DNA of 64,000 nucleotides from NCBI RefSeq assembly GCF_018130545.1, contig NZ_JAFCKF010000011.1, positions 148,694-212,693 of the forward strand. Reading direction: 5' to 3'. The stretch is from Bradyrhizobium tropiciagri (GTDB taxonomy: Bacteria > Pseudomonadota > Alphaproteobacteria > Rhizobiales > Xanthobacteraceae). Each line of letters starts with the position of its first letter. Positions within the stretch are counted from its first letter, which is position 1. Of this stretch, positions 52,669 through 62,424 are shown one piece after another. Made by a program: the position numbers and the translations under genes. The notes beneath the pieces are model-generated. The model did not search any database and was not told where the DNA came from. It worked only from the letters and a program-made list of their open reading frames with translations.

Positions 52669-54414
52669 ATGCATGAACTCATTCGCGATATCACGCTCTG
52701 TATCCTGTTTGCCTGGGGAATCGGGCTGCTTGCCCATTTCTCCCGGCAACCGCTGATACTGGCCTACCTTATCGCCGGCTTTTTCATTGGTCCATTCGGC
52801 ATGGGCTGGGTCAAGTCCCAGGAATCGATCAGCGTCATCTCCGAGCTCGGCCTGATCTTCATGTTGTTCATGATCGGGCTCGAAATCGACCTCAAGAAGA
52901 TCATCCGCGCCGGCAAGGTCATCCTGTTCGCTGGCGCCGGCGAGCTGATCGGCGGCTGCCTGATCGGCGTGGCGTTCTTTGCCGGAATCGGCCTTGCGAT
53001 CGGCGGCGGCAAGTTCGATGCGGTCTATCTCTGCGTCGCCTGTGCACTGTCCTCGACCGTCATCATCGTCAAGGTGCTCTACGAGAAGCGCGAGCTCGAT
53101 ACGCTGCCGGGCCGCATCACGCTCGGCGTGCTGGTGCTGCAGGACATCTTCGCGATCCTGTTCCTCGCGGTGCAGCCGAGCCTCGATAATTTGCAGATCA
53201 GCGTCGTGCTGCTGTCGGTCGCCCGCGTTGCGGTGCTGGTCGCGACCGCGCTGGTGCTGAGCCGCTACGTGCTGCCGCGGCTGTTCCACCAGATCGCGCG
53301 GCGGCCTGAGCTCGTGCTGCTCGGCGCGCTTGCCTGGTGTTTCCTGATCGGCGAGATCGCCGAGCGGCTGCATCTGTCGCGCGAGATGGGCTCGCTGGTT
53401 GCCGGCGTCTCGATCTCGACCTTTCCCTACGCGCTCGACGTCACCGCCAAGGTCACGACGCTCAGGGATTTCTTCATCACGCTGTTCTTCGTCGCGCTCG
53501 GCATGACGATCCCGATCCCGGGCCTACAGGTGATCGGGCTGGCGCTTGTCATCGCGGCCTTCACGGTGGCGAGCCGTCTGGTCACGACCTTCACGCCGCT
53601 CTATCTGATGAAGCAGGGCCTGCGCGCCAGCCTGCTGCCGGCGATCAATCTGGCGCAGATCTCCGAGTTCTCGCTGGTGGTGATCCAGACGGGCATCGCC
53701 GCCAACCATATCGGGACCGAAACCGCGAACGCGGCCTCGTTCGCCTTCGTGGTGCTGGCGGTGCTCTCGACCTTCGCGATGGGCCGCAGCGACCAGATCG
53801 TGCGCGGCCTGATCGGTCCGTTGAAGCGGATCGGGCTGCGCGACCTCGACCAGGAAGGTCAGGGCCGCGGCGAGGCCGGGCATGATGGAGGCCAGGAGGG
53901 GGGACACGGCGAGATCCGGCGCATCGTGATCCTCGGCTTTTTCCGCGCCGCGAGCGCGCTGATCAGCCAGATCGAGCGGCAGAACCAGTCGCTGCTCGAG
54001 CAGATCAGCGTCGTCGACTTCAATCCGCTGGTGTTCCGCACGCTGTCCGACCGCGGCATGCACGTGATCTATGGCGACATCAGCAATGTCGACACGCTGG
54101 TGCACGCCGGCATCGGCAAGGCCGAGATCATCATCCTGAGCGTGCCGGATTTCCTCCTGGTCGGCGCCGACAATGAGAAGCTGGTGCGCCACGTTCGCGC
54201 GCTCAATCCGACCGCGCAAATCGTCGCCACCGCGGATCTCCTGAGCGGCGTCGACGACCTCTACACGGCCGGCGCCAATTACGTGACGGTGACCCGGCTC
54301 AGTGACGCCGGCGAGCTCTATTCGGTGATCGAGGCTGCCGATGCCGGCCTGCTCGACGACAAGCGCGCCGAGCTCGATGCCCAGCTCAGCGACCGGCGCG
54401 AGGTACTGCCGTAG
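52669..54414 (+). CDS. CPA2 family monovalent cation:proton antiporter (KefB-like) with TrkA-N-type domain
   Basis: A 581-residue protein with about 12 membrane segments (residues 1-390), beginning LIRDITLCILFAWGIGLLAHFSRQPLILAYLIAGFFIGP, with the conserved LLALM-type FMLFMIGLEIDLKKI and later QISEFSLVVIQTG. The cytoplasmic tail (about 415-560) is a TrkA-N/RCK-like domain, but its nucleotide loop reads VILGFFRAAS rather than GxGxxG. A charged Gly/Gln linker (~395-415) joins them. Confidence 0.9.
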   Translation: MHELIRDITLCILFAWGIGLLAHFSRQPLILAYLIAGFFIGPFGMGWVKSQESISVISELGLIFMLFMIGLEIDLKKIIRAGKVILFAGAGELIGGCLIGVAFFAGIGLAIGGGKFDAVYLCVACALSSTVIIVKVLYEKRELDTLPGRITLGVLVLQDIFAILFLAVQPSLDNLQISVVLLSVARVAVLVATALVLSRYVLPRLFHQIARRPELVLLGALAWCFLIGEIAERLHLSREMGSLVAGVSISTFPYALDVTAKVTTLRDFFITLFFVALGMTIPIPGLQVIGLALVIAAFTVASRLVTTFTPLYLMKQGLRASLLPAINLAQISEFSLVVIQTGIAANHIGTETANAASFAFVVLAVLSTFAMGRSDQIVRGLIGPLKRIGLRDLDQEGQGRGEAGHDGGQEGGHGEIRRIVILGFFRAASALISQIERQNQSLLEQISVVDFNPLVFRTLSDRGMHVIYGDISNVDTLVHAGIGKAEIIILSVPDFLLVGADNEKLVRHVRALNPTAQIVATADLLSGVDDLYTAGANYVTVTRLSDAGELYSVIEAADAGLLDDKRAELDAQLSDRREVLP

Positions 54415-54555
54415 AAGCCGGCTATGGGAGCTGTCACCGTCCTGGCATGCCTGACGACGATGCCTGCCAAACGCATGGCGGGTTGCATAATGATACTGGC
54501 GCTGCCATCGGAACCCGGCTAATCCACTGCCTGCATAAAGCGAGATGTCAGGACA

Positions 54556-55632
54556 ATGGCCGATACGATCCAGGAAGTGCTGCAAGCCTTTGCGAAGGGT
54601 GAACTCGTCGTCGTCACCGACGATGACGATCGGGAAGGCGAAGGCGATCTGATCGTCGCGGCGTCGTTCTGCACAGCGGAAAAGATGGCCTTCATCATCC
54701 GCCACACCTCCGGCATCGTCTGCGCGCCGATCACCACCGAGGACGCCCGCCGGTTGCGGCTCGACCCGATGGTGGCACACAACGAGTCCAACCACACCAC
54801 GGCCTTCACCGTCTCGATCGACTACAAGCCCGATGGCGGCACCGGCATCTCGGCCGAGGAACGCGCCTCCTGCTGCCGCGCGCTCGCCAATCCCAATGCC
54901 GGCGCCAACGACTTCGCGCGCCCCGGCCACATCTTTCCGCTGATCGCGCGCGACGGTGGCGTGCTGCTGCGTTCCGGCCATACCGAAGCCGCGGTCGATC
55001 TGTGCCGGCTCTCGGGCCTGCCGCCGGTCGGCGTCATCAGCGAGCTGATGAACGACGATGGAACCGTGATGAAGGGCGAGCAGGTCGCGAAATTCGCCGC
55101 CCGACACAACCTCAAGCACGTCACGATCGCCGATATGATCGCCTACCGCCAGGCGCGCGAGAAGCTGATCGAGCGGGTCGCGACCTTCACCACCGAGAGC
55201 CCGATCGGTCCGCTGCAGGGCTACGCCTATCGCTCGCCGTTCGACGAGATCATGCATGCCGCCTTCGTCTATAACGGCATCGGTGACGGCCGGGACGTGC
55301 TGACCCGGCTGCACAAGCCGAACATCGTGAAAGACCTCTTCACCGGGCCGGCGCGGATGGAAGCCGTGCTGCGGCACTTCAAGGCTGCCGACCGCGGCGT
55401 GCTGGTATATCTGCGCGACGGTGCCGCCGGTGTTCCGGTCCAGCCGGTGGGTGAGCAGAAGTCGGCGGAGGCCGATCGCAACAAGCAATGGCGCGAGGTC
55501 GGCGTCGGCGCCCAGATCCTGCGCGATCTCGGCGTCACCTCGATCCGGCACCTGACCTCGTCGGTGCACGACTACAAGGGGTTGTCCGGTTTCGGCATCG
55601 AGATCGTGTCGAACGAGAAGTTCGACGGCTGA
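54556..55632 (+). CDS. ribB: 3,4-dihydroxy-2-butanone-4-phosphate synthase with degenerate GTP cyclohydrolase II domain
   Basis: A 358-residue RibB-RibA type protein. The N-terminal RibB half (1-205) is intact: VVVTDDDDREGEGDL, HTSGIVCAP, NPNAGANDFARPGHIFPL and RSGHTEAAVDLCRLSGL. It converts ribulose 5-phosphate to the riboflavin precursor. The C-terminal RibA-like half keeps the general layout, but the zinc-binding Cys motif (ECLTGDxFxSxRCDCG in RibA) is replaced by KPNIVKDLFTGPARMEAV near 255-272, so cyclohydrolase activity is unlikely. No FMN riboswitch is seen in the 141-bp leader. Confidence 0.9.
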   Translation: MADTIQEVLQAFAKGELVVVTDDDDREGEGDLIVAASFCTAEKMAFIIRHTSGIVCAPITTEDARRLRLDPMVAHNESNHTTAFTVSIDYKPDGGTGISAEERASCCRALANPNAGANDFARPGHIFPLIARDGGVLLRSGHTEAAVDLCRLSGLPPVGVISELMNDDGTVMKGEQVAKFAARHNLKHVTIADMIAYRQAREKLIERVATFTTESPIGPLQGYAYRSPFDEIMHAAFVYNGIGDGRDVLTRLHKPNIVKDLFTGPARMEAVLRHFKAADRGVLVYLRDGAAGVPVQPVGEQKSAEADRNKQWREVGVGAQILRDLGVTSIRHLTSSVHDYKGLSGFGIEIVSNEKFDG

Positions 55633-55762
55633 TGCGGGTCATTCCGGGCGCGATACCAGCGCATCGCCCCGGGCCCGGCATCCGCCCAATTCAATTGCGC
55701 TTCGCAGCATAGCGCTTTAATTTATCCGCCAATTTCCGAGTGACGATGCGAAAGGATGTTTC

Positions 55763-56977
55763 ATGAGCGTGCGCCCCCAGTCCAAGGACAAGCCGGCTGC
55801 CGCCAGCTTCCAGTGGGATGATCCCTTCCTGCTTGACGATCAGCTCACTGAAGACGAGCGCCTGATCCGCGACACCGCGCGAGCCTATGCGCAGGACAAG
55901 CTGCTGCCGCGGGTCACCAAGGCATATCTGGAAGAGAAGACCGACCGCGAGATCTTCAACGAGATGGGCGAGCTCGGCCTGATCGGTGTGACACTGCCGG
56001 AAGAGTATGGCTGCGCTAATGCGAGCTACGTGGCCTATGGCCTCGTCGCACGCGAGATCGAGCGCGTCGATAGCGGCTACCGCTCGATGAACTCGGTGCA
56101 GACCTCGCTGGTGATGTATCCGATCTACGCCTATGGCGACGAGAACCAGCGCAAGAAATATCTCCCCAAGCTCGCCACTGGAGAATGGGTCGGCTGTTTC
56201 GGCCTGACCGAGCCGGACGCCGGTTCCGATCCCGGTGGCATGAAGACCCGCGCCGAGAAGGTCGCCGACGGCTACAAGCTGAACGGCGCCAAGATGTGGA
56301 TCTCGAATGCGCCGATCGCCGACGTGTTCGTGGTGTGGGCGAAGTCGGCAGCGCATGACAACCAGATCCGCGGCTTCATCCTCGAGAAGGGCATGAAGGG
56401 CCTGTCGGCACCGAAGGTCGGCGGCAAGCTCAGCTTGCGTGCCTCGATCACCGGCGAAATCGTGCTCGACAATGTCGTGGTGCCGGAAAGCGCGCTGCTG
56501 CCCAACGTCTCCGGCCTCAAGGGCCCGTTCGGCTGCCTCAACCGTGCCCGCTACGGCATCTCCTGGGGCGCGCTCGGCGCCGCCGAGGACTGCATGCATC
56601 GCGCGCGGCAATACACGCTCGACCGCAAGCAGTTCAACCGGCCGCTCGCCGCCACCCAGCTGGTGCAGAAGAAGCTCGCCGACATGGAGACCGAGATCGC
56701 GCTCGGCCTGCAGGCCTCACTGCGCGTCGGCCGCCTGATGGACGAAGGCAAGATGGCGCCCGAGATGATCTCGATCGTCAAACGCAACAATTGCGGCAAG
56801 TCGCTCGACATCGCCCGCATGGCGCGCGACATGCACGGCGGCAACGGCATCCAGATCGAATATCACGTGATGCGTCACGCCGCGAACCTCGAGACGGTGA
56901 ACACCTATGAGGGCACGCACGACGTCCACGCGCTGATTCTCGGCCGCGCGATCACCGGCATCCAGGCGTTCTCTTAA
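55763..56977 (+). CDS. gcdH: glutaryl-CoA dehydrogenase-type acyl-CoA dehydrogenase
   Basis: A 404-residue acyl-CoA dehydrogenase. FAD-contact motifs [17 protein letters not shown] and [17 protein letters not shown], and the catalytic base Glu in [15 protein letters not shown] (about 383), match glutaryl-CoA dehydrogenase, which oxidises and decarboxylates glutaryl-CoA to crotonyl-CoA in lysine, tryptophan and aromatic breakdown. The Arg for the glutaryl carboxylate could be the one in [15 protein letters not shown]. Start ATG 55763. Confidence 0.9.
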   Translation: MSVRPQSKDKPAAASFQWDDPFLLDDQLTEDERLIRDTARAYAQDKLLPRVTKAYLEEKTDREIFNEMGELGLIGVTLPEEYGCANASYVAYGLVAREIERVDSGYRSMNSVQTSLVMYPIYAYGDENQRKKYLPKLATGEWVGCFGLTEPDAGSDPGGMKTRAEKVADGYKLNGAKMWISNAPIADVFVVWAKSAAHDNQIRGFILEKGMKGLSAPKVGGKLSLRASITGEIVLDNVVVPESALLPNVSGLKGPFGCLNRARYGISWGALGAAEDCMHRARQYTLDRKQFNRPLAATQLVQKKLADMETEIALGLQASLRVGRLMDEGKMAPEMISIVKRNNCGKSLDIARMARDMHGGNGIQIEYHVMRHAANLETVNTYEGTHDVHALILGRAITGIQAFS

Positions 56978-56998
56978 CGAGTGCTCACCCAAAACGCT

Positions 56999-57081
56999 GT
57001 CATGGCCGGGCTTGTCCCGGCCATCCACGTGTTGGGCTCGCAAAGGAAGACGTTGATGCCTGGGACAAGCCCGGGCATGAC
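56999..57081. repeat. palindromic intergenic repeat (GCCGGGCTTGTCCC type)
   Basis: Arms GTCATGGCCGGGCTTGTCCC (56999-57018) and GGGACAAGCCCGGGCATGAC (57062-57081) pair with one mismatch. It is a further intergenic palindrome family, in the 141-bp gap before the MBL hydrolase gene. Confidence 0.75.
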
Positions 57082-57118
57082 GAGGTCAAAGAGAAGCCGG
57101 ATATCACGGACAGAAGCC

Positions 57119-58036
57119 ATGGCCGACAACGACGACATCCCGTTCAACCGCGACTTTCCGCTGAAGCCCGGCGTGGTCGAGCAGGTCCGCCCCGGCGTCC
57201 GCCGCGTCCTCTGCAACAATCCGAGCCCGTTCACCTTCACCGGCACGGTCAGCTACATCGTGGGCGAGGGCAAGGTCGCGATCATCGATCCCGGTCCTGA
57301 CGACGAGGCGCATGCCAAAGCGCTGCTCGATGCGGTCAAGGGCGAGACCGTGACCCACATCCTGGTCACCCATACCCACCGCGACCATTCGCCGAACACG
57401 CCGCGCATCAAGGCCGCGACCGGCGCGCCGGTTTATGCCGAGGGGCCGCACCGCGCCTCGCGGCCGCGCTTCGAGAGCGAGAAGCACAATCCGGAATCCG
57501 GCGCCGACCGCGATTTCCGGCCCGACATCGAGGTCAAGCACGGCGACGTCATCGAGGGCAGTGGCTTCGCGCTGGAAGCGGTCGCCACCCCCGGCCACAC
57601 CGCCAACCATCTGGCGTTCGCATGGGCCGAGCGCAGCATCAATTTCGTCGGCGACCATGTGATGGGCTGGTCGACCTCGATCGTGGCGCCGCCGGACGGT
57701 TCGATGATCGACTACATGGCCTCGCTGGAGCGGCTGGAGCAGCGGCCCGAGCAGCTCTATTTCTCCGGCCATGGCCCCGAGATCCCGGAAGGCCCGCGCT
57801 ACGTCCGCTTCCTGGCGCGGCATCGCCGGGCGCGCGAGGCGTCGATCCTGCATCGGCTCGGCAAGGGCGAGGCCGACATCCCGACCATGGTGCGGGCGAT
57901 CTATATCGGGCTCGATCCGCGCCTCGCCAACGCCGCCGGCTATTCGGTACTGGCGCATCTGGAGGACCTGGTCGCGCGCGGTGTCGTGGCGACCGACGGC
58001 GATCCCGTGATCGGCGGCACCTACCGGATGGCCTGA
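57119..58036 (+). CDS. MBL-fold metallo-hydrolase
   Basis: A 305-residue metallo-beta-lactamase-fold hydrolase, of the LACTB2-like type with a C-terminal winged-helix-like part. The metal motif is THTHRDHSPN (HxHxDH); later metal ligands are in TPGHTANHLAF, FVGDHVMGW and SGHGPEIPEGP. The C-terminal part ~220-300 (VRFLARHRRAREASIL to SVLAHLEDLVARG) is the extra helical region. The ATG at 57119 is the natural start after the repeat. It is not PhnP; it lacks the C-P lyase context. Confidence 0.88.
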   Translation: MADNDDIPFNRDFPLKPGVVEQVRPGVRRVLCNNPSPFTFTGTVSYIVGEGKVAIIDPGPDDEAHAKALLDAVKGETVTHILVTHTHRDHSPNTPRIKAATGAPVYAEGPHRASRPRFESEKHNPESGADRDFRPDIEVKHGDVIEGSGFALEAVATPGHTANHLAFAWAERSINFVGDHVMGWSTSIVAPPDGSMIDYMASLERLEQRPEQLYFSGHGPEIPEGPRYVRFLARHRRAREASILHRLGKGEADIPTMVRAIYIGLDPRLANAAGYSVLAHLEDLVARGVVATDGDPVIGGTYRMA

Positions 58037-58039
58037 CCT

Positions 58040-58177
58040 GTCATTCCGGGGCTCGCCAACGGGCCCGCGCAAGGCGCGGCCCGATGACAGGCTCTGCGAG
58101 AGCCCGGAATCCATCTCACCGTGGAGCTTGCCGCCCGATAGATTCCGGGCTCGTGCTTACGCACGCCCCGGAATGAC
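58040..58177. repeat. palindromic intergenic repeat, double hairpin
   Basis: Outer arms GTCATTCCGGGGC (58040-58052) and GCCCCGGAATGAC (58165-58177), inner arms AGCCCGGAATC (58101-58111) and GATTCCGGGCT (58141-58151). It fills the space between the convergent MBL and DUF1499 genes, so it may act as a terminator structure. A degenerate relative is at 3398-3505. Confidence 0.8.
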
Positions 58178-58186
58178 GGCGAGAGA

Positions 58187-59044
58187 TTATTTCTTCACCG
58201 TCTTCGCCGGCGGCGTCTTCGGCGCGACCGGGGCCGCCTTCTTCGCGGGCTTGGAGTTGTCGTTCTCCGCGGCTGTGTTGAGGTCCTCGATCAGCCTCTT
58301 GACCCGCGCGGCGTTGCTGCCGAGATCGGTGTCGAAATAGCGCGAGGCCGAGCGGATATCGACCCGCGAATCCTCGTCGTCGGGTGTGACCCGGATCGAG
58401 ACGTCCTCGCGAAAGCCCATGATCGGCGTGCGCGCCACCGCCTCGATGCGGCCGATGCGGCGCGGCGGCTGCGGCGCGCGGGCGTCGATGACCAGCCATT
58501 TGCGCCGGTTCACCAGCCGCAAGGTCATCTCGTAGGCGCGGTCGGCCGGGACCTCAAGCTCGACAGTCTCAATGTCTGGATAGGCGGTGCGCTGCCGCTC
58601 GGCCGAAGCGAGGCCGGCGTAGGCGGCGGGATTGGTGCCTTCCCCGGTGCGCAGCCGCGCCAGCGCCTCGAATTTCGGCGGGTCGATCGGGTCGGTTGTG
58701 ACGTCGTAGAGCCGCGGCAGCTTGCGGTACTGATAGGTGAGGTAGGCCGGGTAGGCGAGCACGGCCGCGTTGATCACGAATGCAAGCAGGATCCGGCCCA
58801 TGCCGCGGGTGCCGTTCTGCCAGATCGCGGCGAAGGCGGCGAGCCCAAGCAGGATCGACAGGCCGGCCAGGCCCAGCGCGCCGAAGAAGGTCGCCAGCGC
58901 CGGTTTAACCTCCAGGAACCCGAAGCGAACGATCAGGATCGAGACCACCACCGCGACGACGGAGAAGATCGCAAGGTTGCGCGACCAGGTGGCAAGACCG
59001 GACACGGGCTCCTGCTGGTAGGGAGCGGAAAACCTGCGCGCCAT
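58187..59044 (-). CDS. DUF1499 family membrane protein
   Basis: A 285-residue protein with three hydrophobic segments in residues ~20-105 (LAIFSVVAVVVSILIVRFG, FFGALGLAGLSILLGLAAFAAI, ILLAFVINAAVLAYPAYL), then a soluble DUF1499 domain (about 150-250, including RKWLVIDARAPQPPRRIGRIEAVARTPIMGFREDVSIRV). The tail is Lys/Pro/Ala-rich. Start ATG 59044 is chosen over a longer frame. Function unknown. Confidence 0.82.
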   Translation of the reverse strand: MARRFSAPYQQEPVSGLATWSRNLAIFSVVAVVVSILIVRFGFLEVKPALATFFGALGLAGLSILLGLAAFAAIWQNGTRGMGRILLAFVINAAVLAYPAYLTYQYRKLPRLYDVTTDPIDPPKFEALARLRTGEGTNPAAYAGLASAERQRTAYPDIETVELEVPADRAYEMTLRLVNRRKWLVIDARAPQPPRRIGRIEAVARTPIMGFREDVSIRVTPDDEDSRVDIRSASRYFDTDLGSNAARVKRLIEDLNTAAENDNSKPAKKAAPVAPKTPPAKTVKK

Positions 59045-59507
59045 CGTCGAAAAATCTGCCGGTTGGATGTCCCCGGCGACCTCAGCCGCCGCCAATCATC
59101 GTGTGAGACCACGGACCTGCGGCGAATTCAAGGGATTTGGGCGGTGCTATTCACCCTCCCCTGGAGGGGAGGGCTATCGCAAATGGCCAGCCTCCGCAGG
59201 GGCGCACTGTCAAAACATCGAAAACAACCCCATGCACAGTAGCCGGCGGCGTGCCGACATTCGACACGGCAACATGACATGTCGGGCAAATCAGGGGTGA
59301 AATTCTATTATTCAGAAATAAAGCAGGCGTGGCTGTAGCCATCTGCGATTTCCCTCCCCTGGAGGGGGTGAGACGAGCGAAGCTCGCTCTTGGGATCGGT
59401 TCGCAGGACATGCGAACCGAGGTGGGGTGGAGAGATCACCTACCCCGCCTCACATCTCGCTTTGCTCGCTGTGAGCCGACCCTCCCCTTTCAGGGGAGGG
59501 TGAAGCA
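59045..59507. repeat. 463-bp intergenic region filled with CCCTCCCC-type repeats
   Basis: It contains CCCTCCCCTGGAGGGGAGGG (59154-59173), a second CCTCCCCTGGAGGGGGTGAG around 59352, and CCCTCCCCTTTCAGGGGAGGG near 59480, plus a GGGATCGGTTCGC-type stretch. These are mutually related palindromic blocks. No gene seen; open frames over them have no family features. Confidence 0.7.
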
Positions 59508-61142
59508 TCACGCCGCGGCGGTCGGGAAGGTGTAGTCCTTGAACTGGTCGCGCAGCGCCGTCTTCAGGATCTTGCCGGTCGCGGTGTGGGGAATGCCGTC
59601 GACGAAGGCGACGTCGTCGGGCATCCACCATTTGGCGATCTTGCCATCCATGAACTTCAGGATGTCCTCGCGGGTGGCGCTCTGGCCCTGTTTGAGCTGC
59701 ACGATCAGGAGCGGCCGCTCATCCCATTTCGGGTGATGGACGCCGATCACCGCGGCTTCCGCCACCGCCGGATGGCCGACCGCGAGGTTTTCCAGATCGA
59801 TCGAGGAGATCCATTCGCCGCCGGACTTGATCACGTCCTTGGAGCGGTCGGTGATCCGCATGTAACCGTGCTCGTCCATCGTCGAGACGTCGCCGGTGTC
59901 GAAGAAGCCGGCATCGTCGAGGATGTTGGCATCGACCCGGAAATAGGCCTTGGCGATCGCGGGACCCGAGACCTTGAGGCGGCCGAAGGTCTTGCCGTCC
60001 CACGGCAGCTCCTTGCCGGCATCGTCGGTGATCTTCATCTCGACGCCGAACGGCGGATAGCCCTGGGTCTGCAGGATGTCGAGCCGCTCCTCGCCGCTGC
60101 GATCGGTGAACGGCGGCTTCAGCGTTGCCAGCGTGCCGAGCGGACTCATCTCGGTCATGCCCCAGGCGTGGCGCACCTGGCTGCCCATGTCGAGGAACGC
60201 CTTGATCATCGAGCGCGGCATCGCCGAACCGCCGCAGATCACCATCTGGAGGTCCGGCAGCTTCAGATTGTTGGCGGCCATGTATTGCAGCAGCATCAGC
60301 CACACCGTCGGGACGCCCGCGGTATGGGTGACCTTCTCAGTCGACAGCAGCTCGTACACCGAGGCGCCATCGAGCTTCGGACCCGGCATCACCAGCTTGG
60401 TGCCCATCGACGGCGCGGAGAAGGCGATGCCCCAGCTGTTGGCATGGAACAAGGGGACCACCGGAAGCATTGTGTCGGAGGCGGAGGTGCCCAGCGCGTC
60501 CTTCGAGTTGGCCATCAGCGCGTGCAACACGTTGGACCGGTGCGAATAAAGTACACCCTTGGGATCGCCCGTCGTGCCGGAGGTGTAGCACATCGCCGCC
60601 GCGGTGTTCTCGTCGAAGGTCTTCCACTCGAACTTGCCGTCGGATGCCGCGATCCAGTCCTCATAGGCGACCGCGTTCTTCAGCGTGGTCTGCGGCATGT
60701 GCGCCTTGTCGGTCAGCACCACGTAGCGCTCGACGCTCGGCAGCTGGCCGGCGATCTTCTCCAGCACCGGAACGAAGGTGAGGTCGGTGATGACGATGCG
60801 GTCCTGGGCGTGGTTGACGATCCAGGCGATCTGTTCCGGAAACAGTCGTGGGTTGACCGTGTGGCAGATCGCGCCGATCCCCATCACGCCGTACCAGACC
60901 TCGAGGTGGCGCCAGGTGTTCCAGGCGATGGTGGCGACGCGGTCGCCGAGCTTGATGCCGTCGCGCTCCAGGCTCTGCGACACCTTCAGCGCGCGCGCAT
61001 GGATCTGGGCGTAGGTGGTGCGATGGATCGGGCCTTCGACCGACCGCGTCACGACTTCCTGCGTGCCGTGATATTTCGCGGCGTGCTCAATAATCTTGTG
61101 GCACAGCAAGGGCCAATCTTGCATCAAGCCAAGCATACGCAA
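59508..61142 (-). CDS. fatty-acid/medium-chain acyl-CoA synthetase (AMP-forming)
   Basis: A 544-residue ANL-superfamily acyl-CoA ligase. AMP-binding motif [18 protein letters not shown] lies near 187-203. [12 protein letters not shown]-type A5, the [50 protein letters not shown] hinge region, and the catalytic Lys in [14 protein letters not shown] complete the enzyme. Likely substrates are fatty or aromatic carboxylates. Start ATG 61142 on the minus strand. Confidence 0.93.
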   Translation of the reverse strand: MRMLGLMQDWPLLCHKIIEHAAKYHGTQEVVTRSVEGPIHRTTYAQIHARALKVSQSLERDGIKLGDRVATIAWNTWRHLEVWYGVMGIGAICHTVNPRLFPEQIAWIVNHAQDRIVITDLTFVPVLEKIAGQLPSVERYVVLTDKAHMPQTTLKNAVAYEDWIAASDGKFEWKTFDENTAAAMCYTSGTTGDPKGVLYSHRSNVLHALMANSKDALGTSASDTMLPVVPLFHANSWGIAFSAPSMGTKLVMPGPKLDGASVYELLSTEKVTHTAGVPTVWLMLLQYMAANNLKLPDLQMVICGGSAMPRSMIKAFLDMGSQVRHAWGMTEMSPLGTLATLKPPFTDRSGEERLDILQTQGYPPFGVEMKITDDAGKELPWDGKTFGRLKVSGPAIAKAYFRVDANILDDAGFFDTGDVSTMDEHGYMRITDRSKDVIKSGGEWISSIDLENLAVGHPAVAEAAVIGVHHPKWDERPLLIVQLKQGQSATREDILKFMDGKIAKWWMPDDVAFVDGIPHTATGKILKTALRDQFKDYTFPTAAA

Positions 61143-61212
61143 ATCCCTCCTCGATCCTCACGCATGATCTGCCGGCATCTTGGACGGCCGGCAGTAAAAT
61201 CATGGAACTGAC

Positions 61213-62400
61213 ATGAACTGTAGCGCGGAGAAAGCAAGCCGAAAATGGCCTGATGGCGCGTTTCGTCGCGCCTGCGCGGCAATGGTTACCGCTGCCGCCG
61301 CGCTGCTTTGCCTTGGCATGCAGGCAGGCCCCGCGGAGGCCGCCCGAGGCGCGCCGAGCTTCCCGTGGGACGATTTGTTCGGCACCCGGCCGCACCGACC
61401 GCACAAGACCGTGCGCCGCTCCGCGGTGCCGCTGCCGAAGCCGCGCCCTGCCGAGGCGCCGACGGCAAACGAGGCACCGGCGGCGTCCGTGGCGCCGGCG
61501 ACCACCGAGCCTGAACCGCCCGCGGCCGCGACGCAGCGGCCTGCCGAAGCCGCCAAGCCGGCTGAAGCGCCCAAGCCGGCCGAGCCGCCCAGGCCGCAGC
61601 TCTCAGCCTGCCGGCAGGCGCTCACCGAGGAGATCGCGATCGCGCCGAGCATTCCGGATATTCACGGCGCCGGCGGCTGCGGTGGCGAGGATCTGGTGCG
61701 GCTCGAGGCCGTCGTGCTGGCGGACAAGCGCAAGGTCGCGGTCAAACCCGCGGCGATCCTCCGCTGCAAGATGGCAGCCGCGGTCGCGGACTGGGTCCGC
61801 ACCGATATCGCGCCGCTGGCGCAGAGCCTCGGCGGCGGGATCAGCAATCTCGACAATTTCGACTCGTTCGAATGCCGCGGCCGCAATCGCATCGTCGGCG
61901 CGCAGCTCTCCGAGCACGGCCGCGCCAATGCCCTCGACGTGCGCGCATTCGGTCTCGCCAATGGCAAGTCGATCTCGCTGACCGACCGCAGCGTACCGCG
62001 GACCTTGCGTGAGACCGTGCTGCATTCGGTCTGCGCCCGCTTCTCCACCGTGCTCGGTCCGGGCTCGGACTGGTACCACGAGGATCACATCCATCTCGAT
62101 CTGATCGAGCGTCGCAACAATTTCCGGATCTGCCAGTGGAACGTGTATGACCCGCTGCCGCAGGTCGCGCCGCTGTTGCCGGCCGAGCGGCCCGAACAGG
62201 CGCCCCCGCGCGAGGTCGCCGCAAAATCGGACGTGTCCAAGCCGGACGTATCTAAGCCGGACGGATCCAAGGCCGACCGCGGCACGGCCGATGAGCCGGA
62301 TGCGGCGAAATCAGACGATGCGGCCGGGTCCGATGGTGCTGCCGAGACCAAGCCGCAACCGCAGCCAACAAAAAAGCGCCGGCAGAGCCGGCGCCTTTGA
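61213..62400 (+). CDS. extensin-like family exported protein
   Basis: A 395-residue protein with an N-terminal signal peptide (RACAAMVTAAAALLCLGMQAGPAEA). A Pro/Ala-rich linker (about 50-130) precedes an extensin-like C-terminal domain (about 140-300), with GCGGEDLVRLEAV, SFECRGRNRIVGAQLSEHGRANALDVRAF and DWYHEDHIHLDLIERRNNFRICQWN, resembling the peptidase-like fold with His/Asp. Several cysteines are probably paired. The tail is charged and repetitive (SKPDVSKPD). Likely cell-envelope role, not proven. Its 3' end overlaps a terminator of the opposite gene. Confidence 0.88.
   Translation: MNCSAEKASRKWPDGAFRRACAAMVTAAAALLCLGMQAGPAEAARGAPSFPWDDLFGTRPHRPHKTVRRSAVPLPKPRPAEAPTANEAPAASVAPATTEPEPPAAATQRPAEAAKPAEAPKPAEPPRPQLSACRQALTEEIAIAPSIPDIHGAGGCGGEDLVRLEAVVLADKRKVAVKPAAILRCKMAAAVADWVRTDIAPLAQSLGGGISNLDNFDSFECRGRNRIVGAQLSEHGRANALDVRAFGLANGKSISLTDRSVPRTLRETVLHSVCARFSTVLGPGSDWYHEDHIHLDLIERRNNFRICQWNVYDPLPQVAPLLPAERPEQAPPREVAAKSDVSKPDVSKPDGSKADRGTADEPDAAKSDDAAGSDGAAETKPQPQPTKKRRQSRRL
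62376..62394 (-). terminator. terminator inside the 3' end of the extensin-like gene, for the L,D-transpeptidase
   Basis: GCGCCGGC (62376-62383)-AGA-GCCGGCGC (62387-62394) is a perfect 8-bp stem with TTTTTTG after it on the minus strand, so it suits the L,D-transpeptidase gene, whose stop is at 62425. It lies in the last codons of the plus-strand gene; on that strand only a short T-tract follows. Confidence 0.8.
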
Positions 62401-62424
62401 TCTCGTCCGCGTATCAGGTGCGGT

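Noticed and set aside
54415-54555. FMN riboswitch before ribB
   Set aside because: The conserved FMN aptamer stretches (AGGGGC, GGGTGAAATTCCC, GAGC) are not in the leader.
57119-58036. MBL-fold protein considered as PhnP
   Set aside because: It is LACTB2-like with a C-terminal helical extension and is about 26 kb from the phn genes; nothing points to PhnP.
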